From an uncultured Streptococcus sp. (GTDB taxonomy: Bacteria; Bacillota; Bacilli; Lactobacillales; Streptococcaceae), in NCBI RefSeq assembly GCF_943912555.1, contig NZ_CALTUR010000028.1, forward strand, positions 1-16,507: a DNA stretch of 16,507 nucleotides, given 5' to 3'. The notes beneath the pieces are model-generated. The model was not told where the DNA came from. It searched no databases and saw nothing but the letters and a program-made list of their open reading frames with translations. Made by a program: the position numbers and the translations under genes. Position 1 is the first letter of the stretch. Each line of letters begins with the position of its first letter. Positions 7,513 to 14,474 of the stretch are shown piece after piece.

Positions 7513-7779
7513 AATGTTCCTTCCAATTCATGTAAGAGGTCTTGTCCAATTCTGGAAATTCTAATAATTCTGCTTTGACTTTCAAGACTACTTATGATTT
7601 CTTAAATTATCTTCCAAATCTTCTCTCTTGAGAGTTTCCGTAAGTCCTTCACCAAGTTGCTGACTACCTCCAGGAAGGTCTAACCTATTTTTGTAAGGAC
7701 CAATGATTTTTTGAATACATAGAAGGTAGCCATGCCTATAGTAAACACCGTAGACTCCAAAGTGATTTTTGATTTCCAT
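7490..7779 (-). pseudogene. Nudix hydrolase remnant with internal deletion and frameshift
   Basis: The first 63 codons (7588-7779) encode a normal Nudix N-terminus: the first strands, KNRLDLPGG, and a Nudix box starting at G38 with E44, R52 and E53. It then degenerates: the expected UxEExGU becomes DLEDNLR, and a stop follows at 7588-7590. In another frame, 7490-7591 encodes KVKAELLEFPELDKTSY and a WKEH segment, which looks like the C-terminal end of a Nudix protein, ending in TAG inside the first codons of the next gene. Intact family members are about 150-170 residues, so some 60-80 codons seem to have been deleted. The N-terminal frame has a usable AGGAG overlapping the SDR stop codon, so a 63-residue truncated product may still be made but should be inactive. 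Assigning the second piece to the same gene is inference. Confidence 0.65.
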
Positions 7780-7789
7780 CCAATTGCTC

Positions 7790-8488
7790 CTACTTCAAAG
7801 ACCAGCCACCATCTATTGTCAAGATTTGTCCTTGCATGGCGCTTGCTTTTCCACTTGCTAAGAAAAGGCTAATCTCTGCTATTTCCTCTGGCTCGATCCA
7901 GCGTTTGATTGGTGTTTCACTAGCCACCCAGTCCGCTAAACCACCTGGTTCAAAGTCGGTAGCGGTCATACCCGTCTTGACTGCTCCTGGAGCGATACCA
8001 AATACCTGAATCCCAGCTTCTGCATAGTCTAGAGCCAACTGCTTGGTGAAGCCAGCCAAGGCGTGCTTCGAAGAAGTATAAGCGTGACCACCGCCACCTG
8101 CTAGGCTCGAAGCGATGGAGCACATATTGATAATGGTCCCTTTTTTATTCTCCAGCATTTGTGTCAAGTAATAGCGAGTCAACTCAACAGGAGTCATATA
8201 GTTGATTTCAAAAATCTCTTGAATTTCCTGCGCCGTTTGTTCCAAAAGTGGTTTGTAATCATCCAAAACTCCAGCAGTATTGCACAAAACATCCACCTGT
8301 GGACACCAGTCAAAAATAGGCTCTAAGTCCAAGGTCAAATCTCTTTGTAAAAAATGGAAATCACCCTGTAAGAGTGGATTTTCACCTTGGTCCACTCCGT
8401 AAACTTGATAGTCATTCTCTAAAAAGAGTCGAGCCTGAGCCAATCCGATACCTGAACTCACTCCTGTAATAAGTACACGTTTAGTCAT
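7790..8488 (-). CDS. Short-chain dehydrogenase/reductase (FabG-like SDR)
   Basis: A 232-residue classical SDR. The cofactor motif TGVSSGIG spans residues 8-15, the NTAG motif begins at N70, the catalytic triad is S124, Y137 and K141 (YTSSK), and PGAVKTGM follows as the usual PG motif. The acidic residue D33 after the second strand (VYGVDQG) suggests NAD(H) preference over NADP(H), an inference. The C-terminus GQILTIDGGWSLK is typical of the FabG/3-oxoacyl-ACP reductase group, but pneumococcal FabG lies in the fab cluster, so this is a different SDR of unknown substrate. The ATG overlaps the upstream DUF2829 gene by 8 bases (ATGACTAA) without a strong Shine-Dalgarno of its own, so it is probably translationally coupled. 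Confidence 0.88.
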   Translation of the reverse strand: MTKRVLITGVSSGIGLAQARLFLENDYQVYGVDQGENPLLQGDFHFLQRDLTLDLEPIFDWCPQVDVLCNTAGVLDDYKPLLEQTAQEIQEIFEINYMTPVELTRYYLTQMLENKKGTIINMCSIASSLAGGGGHAYTSSKHALAGFTKQLALDYAEAGIQVFGIAPGAVKTGMTATDFEPGGLADWVASETPIKRWIEPEEIAEISLFLASGKASAMQGQILTIDGGWSLK

Positions 8489-8717
8489 GCACTTCTACCC
8501 AATCCGTCGCCAAAACATCACAAGGTGTCGGACTCCACATGGAAAAACCTTCTCCCTCCCCAGACACGTTGATTAGGAAATAGGGTGTCACTTCAAGTGC
8601 AACCCCGTTTTGTTCAATAGTGTCAAAAAGCTGCACATAGTTTTCAGCACCTCCCCAACCAGTACGTACGTATTTTTTCTTAGCCTTTAACCCAGGTAGG
8701 ATCTCTTCAAATGTCAT
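8481..8717 (-). CDS. DUF2829 (Tad2-family) small protein
   Basis: A 78-residue protein with the DUF2829 layout: MTFEEILPGLKAKKKYVRTGWGG at the N-terminus (helix, then strand with the conserved R-x-GW), a central PYFLI segment, and SMWSPTPCDVLATDWVEV at the C-terminus (conserved W.P/S..D.LA.DW). Phage members of this family include Tad2, which blocks Thoeris defence by sequestering cyclic ADP-ribose-type signals. Chromosomal members are common in Firmicutes and mostly unstudied. I chose the ATG at 8717 because AAAGGAG sits just upstream; an in-frame ATG at 8738 is almost at the predicted transcription start. It is the first gene of a five-gene unit (SDR, Nudix remnant, PEP barrel, ASCH). No Thoeris or phage genes are nearby, so an anti-defence role is not implied here. 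Confidence 0.82.
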   Translation of the reverse strand: MTFEEILPGLKAKKKYVRTGWGGAENYVQLFDTIEQNGVALEVTPYFLINVSGEGEGFSMWSPTPCDVLATDWVEVHD

Positions 8718-8752
8718 GTTTTTCTCCTTTAAAATCAATAATTCTTCCCTTC

Positions 8753-8758
8753 ATTATA
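8753..8758 (-). promoter_or_regulatory. -10 box of the DUF2829 operon promoter
   Basis: A perfect TATAAT on the minus strand sits immediately after the T tract of the preceding terminator, about 36 bases before the DUF2829 ATG. No clear -35 can be seen; the place for it is occupied by the terminator stem. Confidence 0.6.
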
Positions 8759-8760
8759 AC

Positions 8761-8790
8761 AAAAAAACCGCTTTAAAACGGCTTTTTGAC
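8761..8790 (-). terminator. Terminator after the aldo/keto reductase
   Basis: On the minus strand AAAAGCCG pairs with CGGTTTTT (one G-U pair) around an 8-base loop, followed by seven T. It abuts the -10 box of the DUF2829 operon. A nearly identical module lies at 9785-9815. Confidence 0.75.
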
Positions 8791-8816
8791 TGTGATTTAT
8801 TTACATCTGCTTCTAC

Positions 8817-9742
8817 TTACGGCAAATTATTCCCTGCAGCAAGATAAATTTCATACCATTCTTTTCTTGTTAAGCTAAAGTTTGCCGCTTGGCTAACTTC
8901 TCTCAAGTGCTTAGGATTTGTGGTACCTACGACTGCCTGCATTTTTGCTGGATAACGCAATATCCAAGAAATGGCAATAGTTGAAGAGGTTACTCCATAT
9001 TTAATAGCTAAACGATCAAGTACTTGATTTAAAACTTGAAATTTCTCATTTCCAACAAAATTTCCTTTAAAATACCCGAATTGTAAGACAGACCATGCTT
9101 GAATGACCACATCGTGTAATTTACAATATTCAAAAATGCCGCCATCTCGCATAGTTGCTTGACTATCTTCCATATTAACATGAAAGCCTGATTCGAATCC
9201 TGGTGTAAAAGCCGCACTCAATTGTAACTGATTAACAGCTAACGGCTGCTTGACATCTTTTTAAGCAACTCCATCATCATAGGATTTTGATTAGAAACTC
9301 CAAAATCTCGAACCTTACCTTGTTTATAAAGGAGATCAAAGGCTTCTGCTACTTGATCAGCTTCCATCAAAGCATCTGGTCGATGAAGAAGCAAGCTATC
9401 TAGATGATCAATTTTCAATCTTTGCAAAATACCGTCTACTGACTTTATGATATAGTCCTTAGAAAAATCAAAATAGGTAAATTCTTCTATGCGAATGCCA
9501 CATTTGGACTGAATCCACATCTTTTCTCTTAAATCTGGACGATTTTTTAGGACAAGACCTAACAGTTCTTCACAACGACCACGACCATATATATCAGCCA
9601 AGTCAAAAGCATTGATTCCAACAGAAAGTGCTGTTTCTACAAGCTCTTCAACTTCTTTTACAGACTTATCTTTTATTCTCATCATTCCGAGAACAATTTC
9701 TGATAATTCTTTGTCATCTTGACCAAGAGTTATGTATCTCAT
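8817..9742 (-). pseudogene. YdhF-like aldo/keto reductase, frameshifted
   Basis: Two adjacent frames together encode a 308-residue aldo/keto reductase related to E. coli YdhF. The N-terminal part (9239-9742) carries the tetrad D47 and Y52 (DLADIYGRG), K80 (SKCGI) and H120 (LLLHRPD), then KVRDFGVSNQNP. It stops after KKMSSSR. The C-terminal part reads on from DVKQPLAVNQLQLSAAF through VIQAWSVLQFG and SWILRYPAKMQAVVGTT to the stop at 8817. Adding one A to the five-A tract at 9258-9262 (minus strand) restores a continuous frame. The start at 9742 is supported by AAAGGAG. Either the gene is inactivated, the tract is phase-variable, or it is a sequencing error. The truncated 167-residue product would lack half the barrel and most of the NADPH site. 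Substrate unknown. Confidence 0.85.
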
Positions 9743-9778
9743 CAAATTTTTCTCCTTTGATTCTACATTCTTCAATTA

Positions 9779-9784
9779 ATTATA
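9779..9784 (-). promoter_or_regulatory. -10 box of the aldo/keto reductase gene
   Basis: A perfect TATAAT on the minus strand, directly after the terminator T tract and 36 bases before the ATG at 9742. The arrangement is the same as in front of the DUF2829 gene, including GAAGAAT and AAAGGAGAAAAA in the leader. Confidence 0.6.
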
Positions 9785-9815
9785 ACAAAAAACCGCTTTG
9801 CAACGGCTTTTTGAC
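9785..9815 (-). terminator. Terminator after the PadR-linked membrane protein gene
   Basis: On the minus strand AAAGCCGTTGCAAAGCGGTT forms a short GC-core hairpin with one G-U pair, followed by six T. It begins at the stop codon of the membrane protein gene and is a second copy of the module at 8761-8790. Confidence 0.75.
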
Positions 9816-10630
9816 TATATTTCACTCCATTTTATCTTCTTAAACCCACGGAACAAGACAAAGATTCCAATAAAGAGGACAGCTAAAGGAATGAATTTTG
9901 TAAGGAAAACATTTGAAATTCCCATCCACTCATAGTAACGGAGCAGAGAGCCTACAACAAGATGGGCAACAATCATACTGACAAAGGGACGAAAGACCGC
10001 TTCTTTCCAATTCCAAATACTGATGACTAGAGAAAGCGTAAAGACAAGGAAACTATCCCAGGGAGCAGGAAGATAAAAGGCTCCTTCTTGTATGAAGCTT
10101 GCCATTCCTACATATCCCAGAACAACTAGCAGAACAAGAACCCCAACGACAACATAGGTGCCAATTTTCATCTTAGGAGAATCTTGGACTAGCCCCCAAC
10201 GTAAGATTGTGGCCACAAGCCCAAAGCCAACTAGAAAAAGAAGAAGTTGCCCTAAAAACGTGAGCAAATTGACTGTTAAGAGAGGGCCTTTAGAAAAATC
10301 GCCTAGTAGTTGATAGTAACGTAATACCGCTAATACAAGAATTGGTGTCAAAAGGGACTCCTTGATAGAACTACGTGGTGCTTCCTTGAGCATCTCTTTC
10401 ATTAATTTTTTAGGATTCTTACCTAGATAATCCTCTGCAGTCATGCCATCTCGTTCTGCTTCTGAGAAATCTAACATCATCAAATAAATCTGCTCTCTGA
10501 GATAGTCCTCATCATAGAGAAATCCAGCAAGATTAAAACTATCCCACAGTTCCTCAAAATACTGCTGATTGTCCTCAGAAAACCCATGCAGCAAAGCGCT
10601 TGTTTCTTCGTAATACTTCATTTTCTTCAT
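9815..10630 (-). CDS. PadR-linked multi-pass membrane protein (DUF1129/DUF1048-like)
   Basis: A 271-residue protein with a soluble helical N-terminus (about 1-90) containing GMTAEDYLGKNPKKLMKEML, which resembles the short cytoplasmic domains in membrane partners of PadR regulators. About six hydrophobic segments follow, at roughly 91-107, 118-145, 158-177, 190-207, 214-231 and 243-261, and the C-terminus is basic (RGFKKIKW). It starts 3 bases after the PadR stop codon; the G-rich codons ending padR probably supply the ribosome binding site. Such pairs commonly form a stress-responsive or drug-responsive module in which the membrane protein may sense or tune the envelope, but no transport or enzyme motif is visible. 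The family label is tentative. Confidence 0.75.
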   Translation of the reverse strand: MKKMKYYEETSALLHGFSEDNQQYFEELWDSFNLAGFLYDEDYLREQIYLMMLDFSEAERDGMTAEDYLGKNPKKLMKEMLKEAPRSSIKESLLTPILVLAVLRYYQLLGDFSKGPLLTVNLLTFLGQLLLFLVGFGLVATILRWGLVQDSPKMKIGTYVVVGVLVLLVVLGYVGMASFIQEGAFYLPAPWDSFLVFTLSLVISIWNWKEAVFRPFVSMIVAHLVVGSLLRYYEWMGISNVFLTKFIPLAVLFIGIFVLFRGFKKIKWSEI

Positions 10631-10633
10631 GGT

Positions 10634-10954
10634 TTACCCCCCATTCTTAATCCCTTCAACTTTTTGACTCAAATCGTCCCATTGTTGCCAAAAGACTGAA
10701 ACACGCTCTTCTCCTTCTTTGGTTAACGAAAAATACTTCCGATCTGGACCATCTGGCGACGGGCGCATGTCGCCCCTTATCCATTGATTTTTTTCTAACT
10801 TTTGTAATAAAGGATAAATAGTTCCTGGAACGATAGTATCAAATCCAGCCTCTCGCAAAGTCTGAACCAACTCATAACCATACCGCTCTTTTTGACCAAT
10901 CATATCCAAGACACAACCTTCCAGAATACCTTTTAACAGTTGAGTTTCTTTCAT
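10634..10954 (-). CDS. PadR-family transcriptional regulator
   Basis: A 106-residue short-type PadR protein. The winged helix is clear: LLKGILEGCVLDMIG (helix 1), ERYGYELVQTLREAGF (helix 2), the conserved GTIYPLLQKLEKNQWI recognition helix, and the wing RPSPDGPDRKYFSLTKEGEE. The C-terminal helix (about 85-103) should mediate dimerisation. PadR proteins usually repress their own operon and are released by phenolic compounds or antimicrobials. The start is supported by a GGGGAAAGGA stretch upstream. It is the first gene of a two-gene operon with the membrane protein, and palindromes cover its promoter. Confidence 0.92.
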   Translation of the reverse strand: MKETQLLKGILEGCVLDMIGQKERYGYELVQTLREAGFDTIVPGTIYPLLQKLEKNQWIRGDMRPSPDGPDRKYFSLTKEGEERVSVFWQQWDDLSQKVEGIKNGG

Positions 10955-10984
10955 TCCTTTCCCCTTCTATCTATTTTGTAATAC

Positions 10985-11033
10985 CTACTAGTAGCTTCAC
11001 CTATAGTATACTACTCTCACACTAGTTTGTAAA
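10985..11033 (-). promoter_or_regulatory. padR promoter and candidate PadR operators
   Basis: On the minus strand TTTACA (11028-11033) and TATACT (11005-11010) are separated by exactly 17 bases, a strong vegetative promoter. The 10-base palindrome TAGTATACTA (11004-11013) covers the -10 box, and a second, CTACTAGTAG (10985-10994), lies just past the start site. A six-base ACTAGT (11021-11026) is in the spacer. This fits repression by the gene's own product. Confidence 0.75.
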
Positions 11034-11044
11034 GCATAATAGTT

Positions 11045-11086
11045 AAAATAAAATAAAAAAACAGAACTAGCATGAACTAGTCCTGT
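11045..11086 (-). terminator. Rho-independent terminator of metG
   Basis: On the minus strand ACAGGACTAG pairs along 10 bases with CTAGTTCTGT (one G-U pair; arms 11077-11086 and 11061-11070) around a 6-base loop. A T-rich tract runs through 11045-11061. It starts 7 bases past the metG stop codon. Confidence 0.88.
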
Positions 11087-11092
11087 CTATTG

Positions 11093-13090
11093 TTACCCAA
11101 TCACACTTCCATTTGGCACAGCTGGATCAACTGTAAGAAGGGTTAATTGTCCATCATGTTCAGCTGATAGGATCATACCTTGACTGACATATTTTTTCAT
11201 CATCTTACGAGGTTTGAGATTGGCAACGATTTGAACTTTCTTGCCGACCAATTCTTGTTCATTTGGATAATATTTGGCAATTCCTGAAAGAATTTGACGA
11301 TCTTCACCATCACCAGCATCCAGGCGGAATTGAAGCAGCTTATCAGAGCCTTCTACTTTAGACACTTCTTTGACTTCTGCGACACGGATTTCAACCTTGT
11401 CAAAGTCTTCAAACTTGATTTCATCCTTGTTTAGTTTGAGTTCCACTTCATCAGGATTCCATTCTTTTTCAGCGGCTGGCTTGTTGCCTTCCATTTGTTC
11501 CTTGATATAGGCAATTTCTTCTTCCATATCCAGACGTGGGAAGATTGGTGTTCCTTTGGCAACTACAGTCACATCTTCTGGGAAGTCAGCCAAGCTCAAG
11601 TTTTCAAGGCTAGAAACTTCTGCTAAGCCAAGTTGATTCAAGACTGCACGACTCGTTTCCATCATAAACGGCTCAATCAAGTGAGCGACGACACGCAGGC
11701 TAGCTGCCAAGTGGCTCATAACACTTGCCAATTGATCGCGGAGTGCTTCATCCTTTGCCAGTACCCATGGAGCTGTCTCGTCTATGTATTTGTTAGTACG
11801 AGAGATAAGAGTCCAGACTGCTTCAAGTGCACGTGGGTAGTCAACTGCTTCCATGTGTGTATGGTAATCAGCGATTGATTGTTCTGCTACTTGAGCAAGA
11901 GCATTGTCAAATTCAGTCACGCCTTCTACATAGGCAGGTACTTGACCATCAAAGTACTTGTTAATCATTGAGACCGTACGGTTGAGGAGGTTACCAAGGT
12001 CATTTGCCAGTTCATAGTTGATACGGCCTAAATAGTCCTCAGGAGTGAAGGTTCCGTCTGAACCAACTGGAAGACTACGCATGAGGTAGTAACGAAGTGG
12101 ATCTAATCCATAACGCTCTACCAACATTTCAGGGTAAACCACATTCCCTTTAGACTTAGACATCTTACCGTCTTTCATGACGAACCAACCGTGAGCAATC
12201 AAACGATCTGGCAATTTGATATCCAACATCATAAGAAGGATTGGCCAGTAGATTGAGTGGAAACGAAGGATGTCTTTTCCTACCATGTGGAAGACTGTTC
12301 CATTCCAGAACTTGTCAAAGTTACCATGTTCGTCTTGACCGTAACCAAGAGCTGTCGCATAGTTAAGAAGGGCATCAATCCAAACGTAGACAACGTGTTT
12401 TGGATTTGATGGGACAGGCACTCCCCATGTAAAGGTTGTACGAGATACCGCCAAATCCTCTAAACCTGGCTCGATGAAGTTGCGTAGCATTTCATTCAGA
12501 CGACCATCTGGAGTGATAAATTCAGGATGAGCTTTGAAAAAGTCTACCAAACGATCTTGGTATTTGCTGAGGCGAAGGAAGTATGATTCTTCAGATACCC
12601 ATTCCACCTCGTGACCTGATGGAGCAATTCCACCTGTCACGTTTCCAGCTTCATCACGGAATACTTCTGCAAGTTGACTTTCTGTAAAGAATTCCTCATC
12701 TGACACTGAATACCAACCAGAGTATTCACCCAAGTAGATGTCATCTTGAGCCAGCAAGCGTTCAAAGACCTGCGCCACTACTTTTTCATGGTAGTCATCA
12801 GTTGTGCGGATAAATTTATCGTATGAGATATCTAGTAATTGCCAGAGTTCTTTGACTCCAACTACCATCCCATCAACATAGGCTTGAGGTGTGATGCCAG
12901 CTTCTTCAGCTTTTTGCTGAATCTTTTGACCATGCTCATCAAGGCCTGTCAGATAAAAGACATTGTAGCCCATCAGGCGTTTATAACGCGCTAGGACATC
13001 ACATGCGATAGTTGTGTAGGCAGATCCGATATGAAGTTTACCAGATGGATAGTAAATCGGCGTTGTAATATAAAAATTCTTTTCAGACAT
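11093..13090 (-). CDS. metG: Methionyl-tRNA synthetase
   Basis: A 665-residue class I tRNA synthetase that charges tRNA-Met for initiation and elongation. The Rossmann catalytic core opens with [20 protein letters not shown], in which HIGS is at 20-23; KMSKS is at 309-313. The connective peptide (about 120-165) has no cysteine pairs ([10 protein letters not shown]), so it is the form without a zinc knuckle. The anticodon-binding helical domain spans about 355-520. The C-terminal OB-fold tRNA-binding domain (about 560-665) contains [18 protein letters not shown] and [17 protein letters not shown], and mediates dimerisation in bacterial MetRS. I chose the ATG at 13090, which has GGAAAGGA upstream; an in-frame GTG at 13132 would overlap the transcription start. 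The leader is only about 40 bases, too short for a T-box. Confidence 0.97.
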   Translation of the reverse strand: MSEKNFYITTPIYYPSGKLHIGSAYTTIACDVLARYKRLMGYNVFYLTGLDEHGQKIQQKAEEAGITPQAYVDGMVVGVKELWQLLDISYDKFIRTTDDYHEKVVAQVFERLLAQDDIYLGEYSGWYSVSDEEFFTESQLAEVFRDEAGNVTGGIAPSGHEVEWVSEESYFLRLSKYQDRLVDFFKAHPEFITPDGRLNEMLRNFIEPGLEDLAVSRTTFTWGVPVPSNPKHVVYVWIDALLNYATALGYGQDEHGNFDKFWNGTVFHMVGKDILRFHSIYWPILLMMLDIKLPDRLIAHGWFVMKDGKMSKSKGNVVYPEMLVERYGLDPLRYYLMRSLPVGSDGTFTPEDYLGRINYELANDLGNLLNRTVSMINKYFDGQVPAYVEGVTEFDNALAQVAEQSIADYHTHMEAVDYPRALEAVWTLISRTNKYIDETAPWVLAKDEALRDQLASVMSHLAASLRVVAHLIEPFMMETSRAVLNQLGLAEVSSLENLSLADFPEDVTVVAKGTPIFPRLDMEEEIAYIKEQMEGNKPAAEKEWNPDEVELKLNKDEIKFEDFDKVEIRVAEVKEVSKVEGSDKLLQFRLDAGDGEDRQILSGIAKYYPNEQELVGKKVQIVANLKPRKMMKKYVSQGMILSAEHDGQLTLLTVDPAVPNGSVIG

Positions 13091-13135
13091 AATTTTTCCT
13101 TTCCAGGCAAATGAAACCTGTTTTTCTAACACTTC

Positions 13136-13174
13136 ATTATATCACATTTTTAAGGATTTTCGATAGGAAAATCC
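13136..13174 (-). promoter_or_regulatory. metG promoter with inverted repeat over the -35 region
   Basis: A TG-extended perfect TATAAT lies at 13136-13141 (minus strand). Where the -35 hexamer should be, a perfect 8-bp inverted repeat (GGATTTTC and GAAAATCC, 13154-13161 and 13167-13174, 5-base gap) is found instead. It could be a regulator site. Confidence 0.6.
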
Positions 13175-13177
13175 ATA

Positions 13178-13209
13178 CAAAAACAAGATAGACAAATGTC
13201 CATCTTGTT
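13178..13209 (-). terminator. Terminator of the efflux operon
   Basis: On the minus strand a 12-bp stem with one G-U pair (arms 13182-13193 and 13198-13209) has a 4-base loop and is followed by TTTTTGT. It begins 5 bases after the permease stop codon and separates the operon from metG. Confidence 0.88.
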
Positions 13210-13213
13210 AATC

Positions 13214-14473
13214 TTATTCATATCGAAGGGCTTCAATTGGATCAAGTTTCGATGCCTTGTTGGCTGGCAAGACCCCAAAAACTATACCCACGCTAGCCGA
13301 AACTGCAAGACTAAATAGGGCAACCGGGATTGACACTCCTACTTCTATACCTGCAATCAAACCTTGCAGTAACAAACCTGCTAAGGCAGTTAAACCACTT
13401 GCAATTGTCAAGCCAATCAAGCCACCTAACAAGGTCAAAATCATGGATTCAATCAAAAACTGGATTAAAATATTAGCACGTGTCGCACCCAAAGCCTTAC
13501 GAAGACCAATCTCACGGGTACGCTCTGTCACCGAAACTAGCATAATGTTCATAACACCAGTTCCTCCAACAAAGAGAGAAATTCCTGCAATGGCGCTAAT
13601 AACCGTCGTCATAAAACTAAACGATTGTTGAACTTCTGCAAATACAGCTGACTCATCTGCTACTTGATATTCTCCCTGTTGCAAGCCAGCAAGCTCTGTC
13701 ATTTTTCGTGCTAATTCTGGACCCAAAGTTTGAGTTAAGCTTGTGTCATTCACTCGAAAGACAATACTAGCAATTTCATCTACATTAAAATTCGCAGCAA
13801 GGGAGATATTTGTGGTAATAGGCAAGCCACCAAGACCATACATTTTTGAATTTTTAGATTCTGGGCTAGTATAAACACCAATGACTCGATAACTAAAACC
13901 ATTGACTTCCACAACCTTGTTAATAGCCTCTTGAGGAGATCCAAATAGACTAATGGATAATTCTTCATCAAGCAAAATGACACTTGCAAATTCTTTAAAA
14001 TCTTGTTCTCTCAGACTACGTCCTGCAAGAATTTCATTGTTAACAGCCTCCATATAAGTTCTGTTTCCACCTGTCAAATTGGCATTTTCAACCTTTTTAT
14101 CTTTATAAGTCAAGATGGCGTTCGTTGAGTTGGTTACATAGTAATTATCCACTCCCTTCAGTTTGGCTGCCTCCTTGACCCAAGATTCTTGCGGTTTTGG
14201 TGGTTCAACATGAACTTCCTCTTCTTTTCCAGAAACCGTAAAAGCTGATTGTTTCTGAGTAAAAGACCCATCTTTGCTCTTTTTAGAAGAGAAAAAGACA
14301 CTGATATTTTTCTGAGATCTGGTCATGTTTTTATTGAGCTGTCGAGACATGGAATCACCCAGAGCCATAATCACAACAACCGATGAAACACCGATAATAA
14401 TCCCAATCATGGTCAGCAAAGAACGCATCTTGTGAGCCATAATAGATGAAAAGGCAAATTTCAGATTCTGCAT
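13214..14473 (-). CDS. MacB/FtsX-type ABC efflux permease
   Basis: A 419-residue permease with the MacB layout. The N-terminal stretch FAFSSIMAHKMRSLLTMIGIIIGV leads into transmembrane helix 1 (about 17-39). A large extracytoplasmic MacB-PCD domain fills about 40-285. Helices 2 to 4 lie at about 286-314, 337-367 and 381-404, with the conserved coupling segment VTERTREIGLRKALGATR (315-332) and the end PANKASKLDPIEALRYE. It is the third gene of the adaptor-ATPase-permease operon, starting 1 base after the ATPase stop. The homologous pneumococcal pump (recalled as SP_0785-0787, Spr0693-0695) is reported to contribute to tolerance of antimicrobial peptides such as LL-37 and of some antibiotics. 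A role here is inferred. Confidence 0.93.
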   Translation of the reverse strand: MQNLKFAFSSIMAHKMRSLLTMIGIIIGVSSVVVIMALGDSMSRQLNKNMTRSQKNISVFFSSKKSKDGSFTQKQSAFTVSGKEEEVHVEPPKPQESWVKEAAKLKGVDNYYVTNSTNAILTYKDKKVENANLTGGNRTYMEAVNNEILAGRSLREQDFKEFASVILLDEELSISLFGSPQEAINKVVEVNGFSYRVIGVYTSPESKNSKMYGLGGLPITTNISLAANFNVDEIASIVFRVNDTSLTQTLGPELARKMTELAGLQQGEYQVADESAVFAEVQQSFSFMTTVISAIAGISLFVGGTGVMNIMLVSVTERTREIGLRKALGATRANILIQFLIESMILTLLGGLIGLTIASGLTALAGLLLQGLIAGIEVGVSIPVALFSLAVSASVGIVFGVLPANKASKLDPIEALRYE

Positions 14474-14474
14474 C

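Noticed and set aside
6227..8717. A phage-defence island
   Set aside because: Apart from the Tad2-family fold there are no nuclease, TIR, NADase, toxin or mobility genes, and flanking genes are conserved chromosomal ones.
8718..8738. Upstream ATG for the DUF2829 protein
   Set aside because: It lies within a few bases of the predicted transcription start, has no ribosome binding site, and adds seven residues outside the family pattern.
9239..9262. Programmed ribosomal frameshift joining the two reductase halves
   Set aside because: There is a run of only five A, no convincing slippery heptamer with a downstream pseudoknot, and aldo/keto reductases are not known to use one; a simple one-base loss is more likely.
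13091..13213. T-box or SAM riboswitch upstream of metG
   Set aside because: The predicted leader is only about 40 bases and has no T-box stem I, specifier or antiterminator; the nearest hairpin is the terminator of the upstream operon.
13257..13631. Plus-strand 124-codon open frame opposite the permease
   Set aside because: It lies entirely antisense to a conserved transmembrane domain, has no promoter or ribosome site, and has a biased composition explained by the opposite gene.
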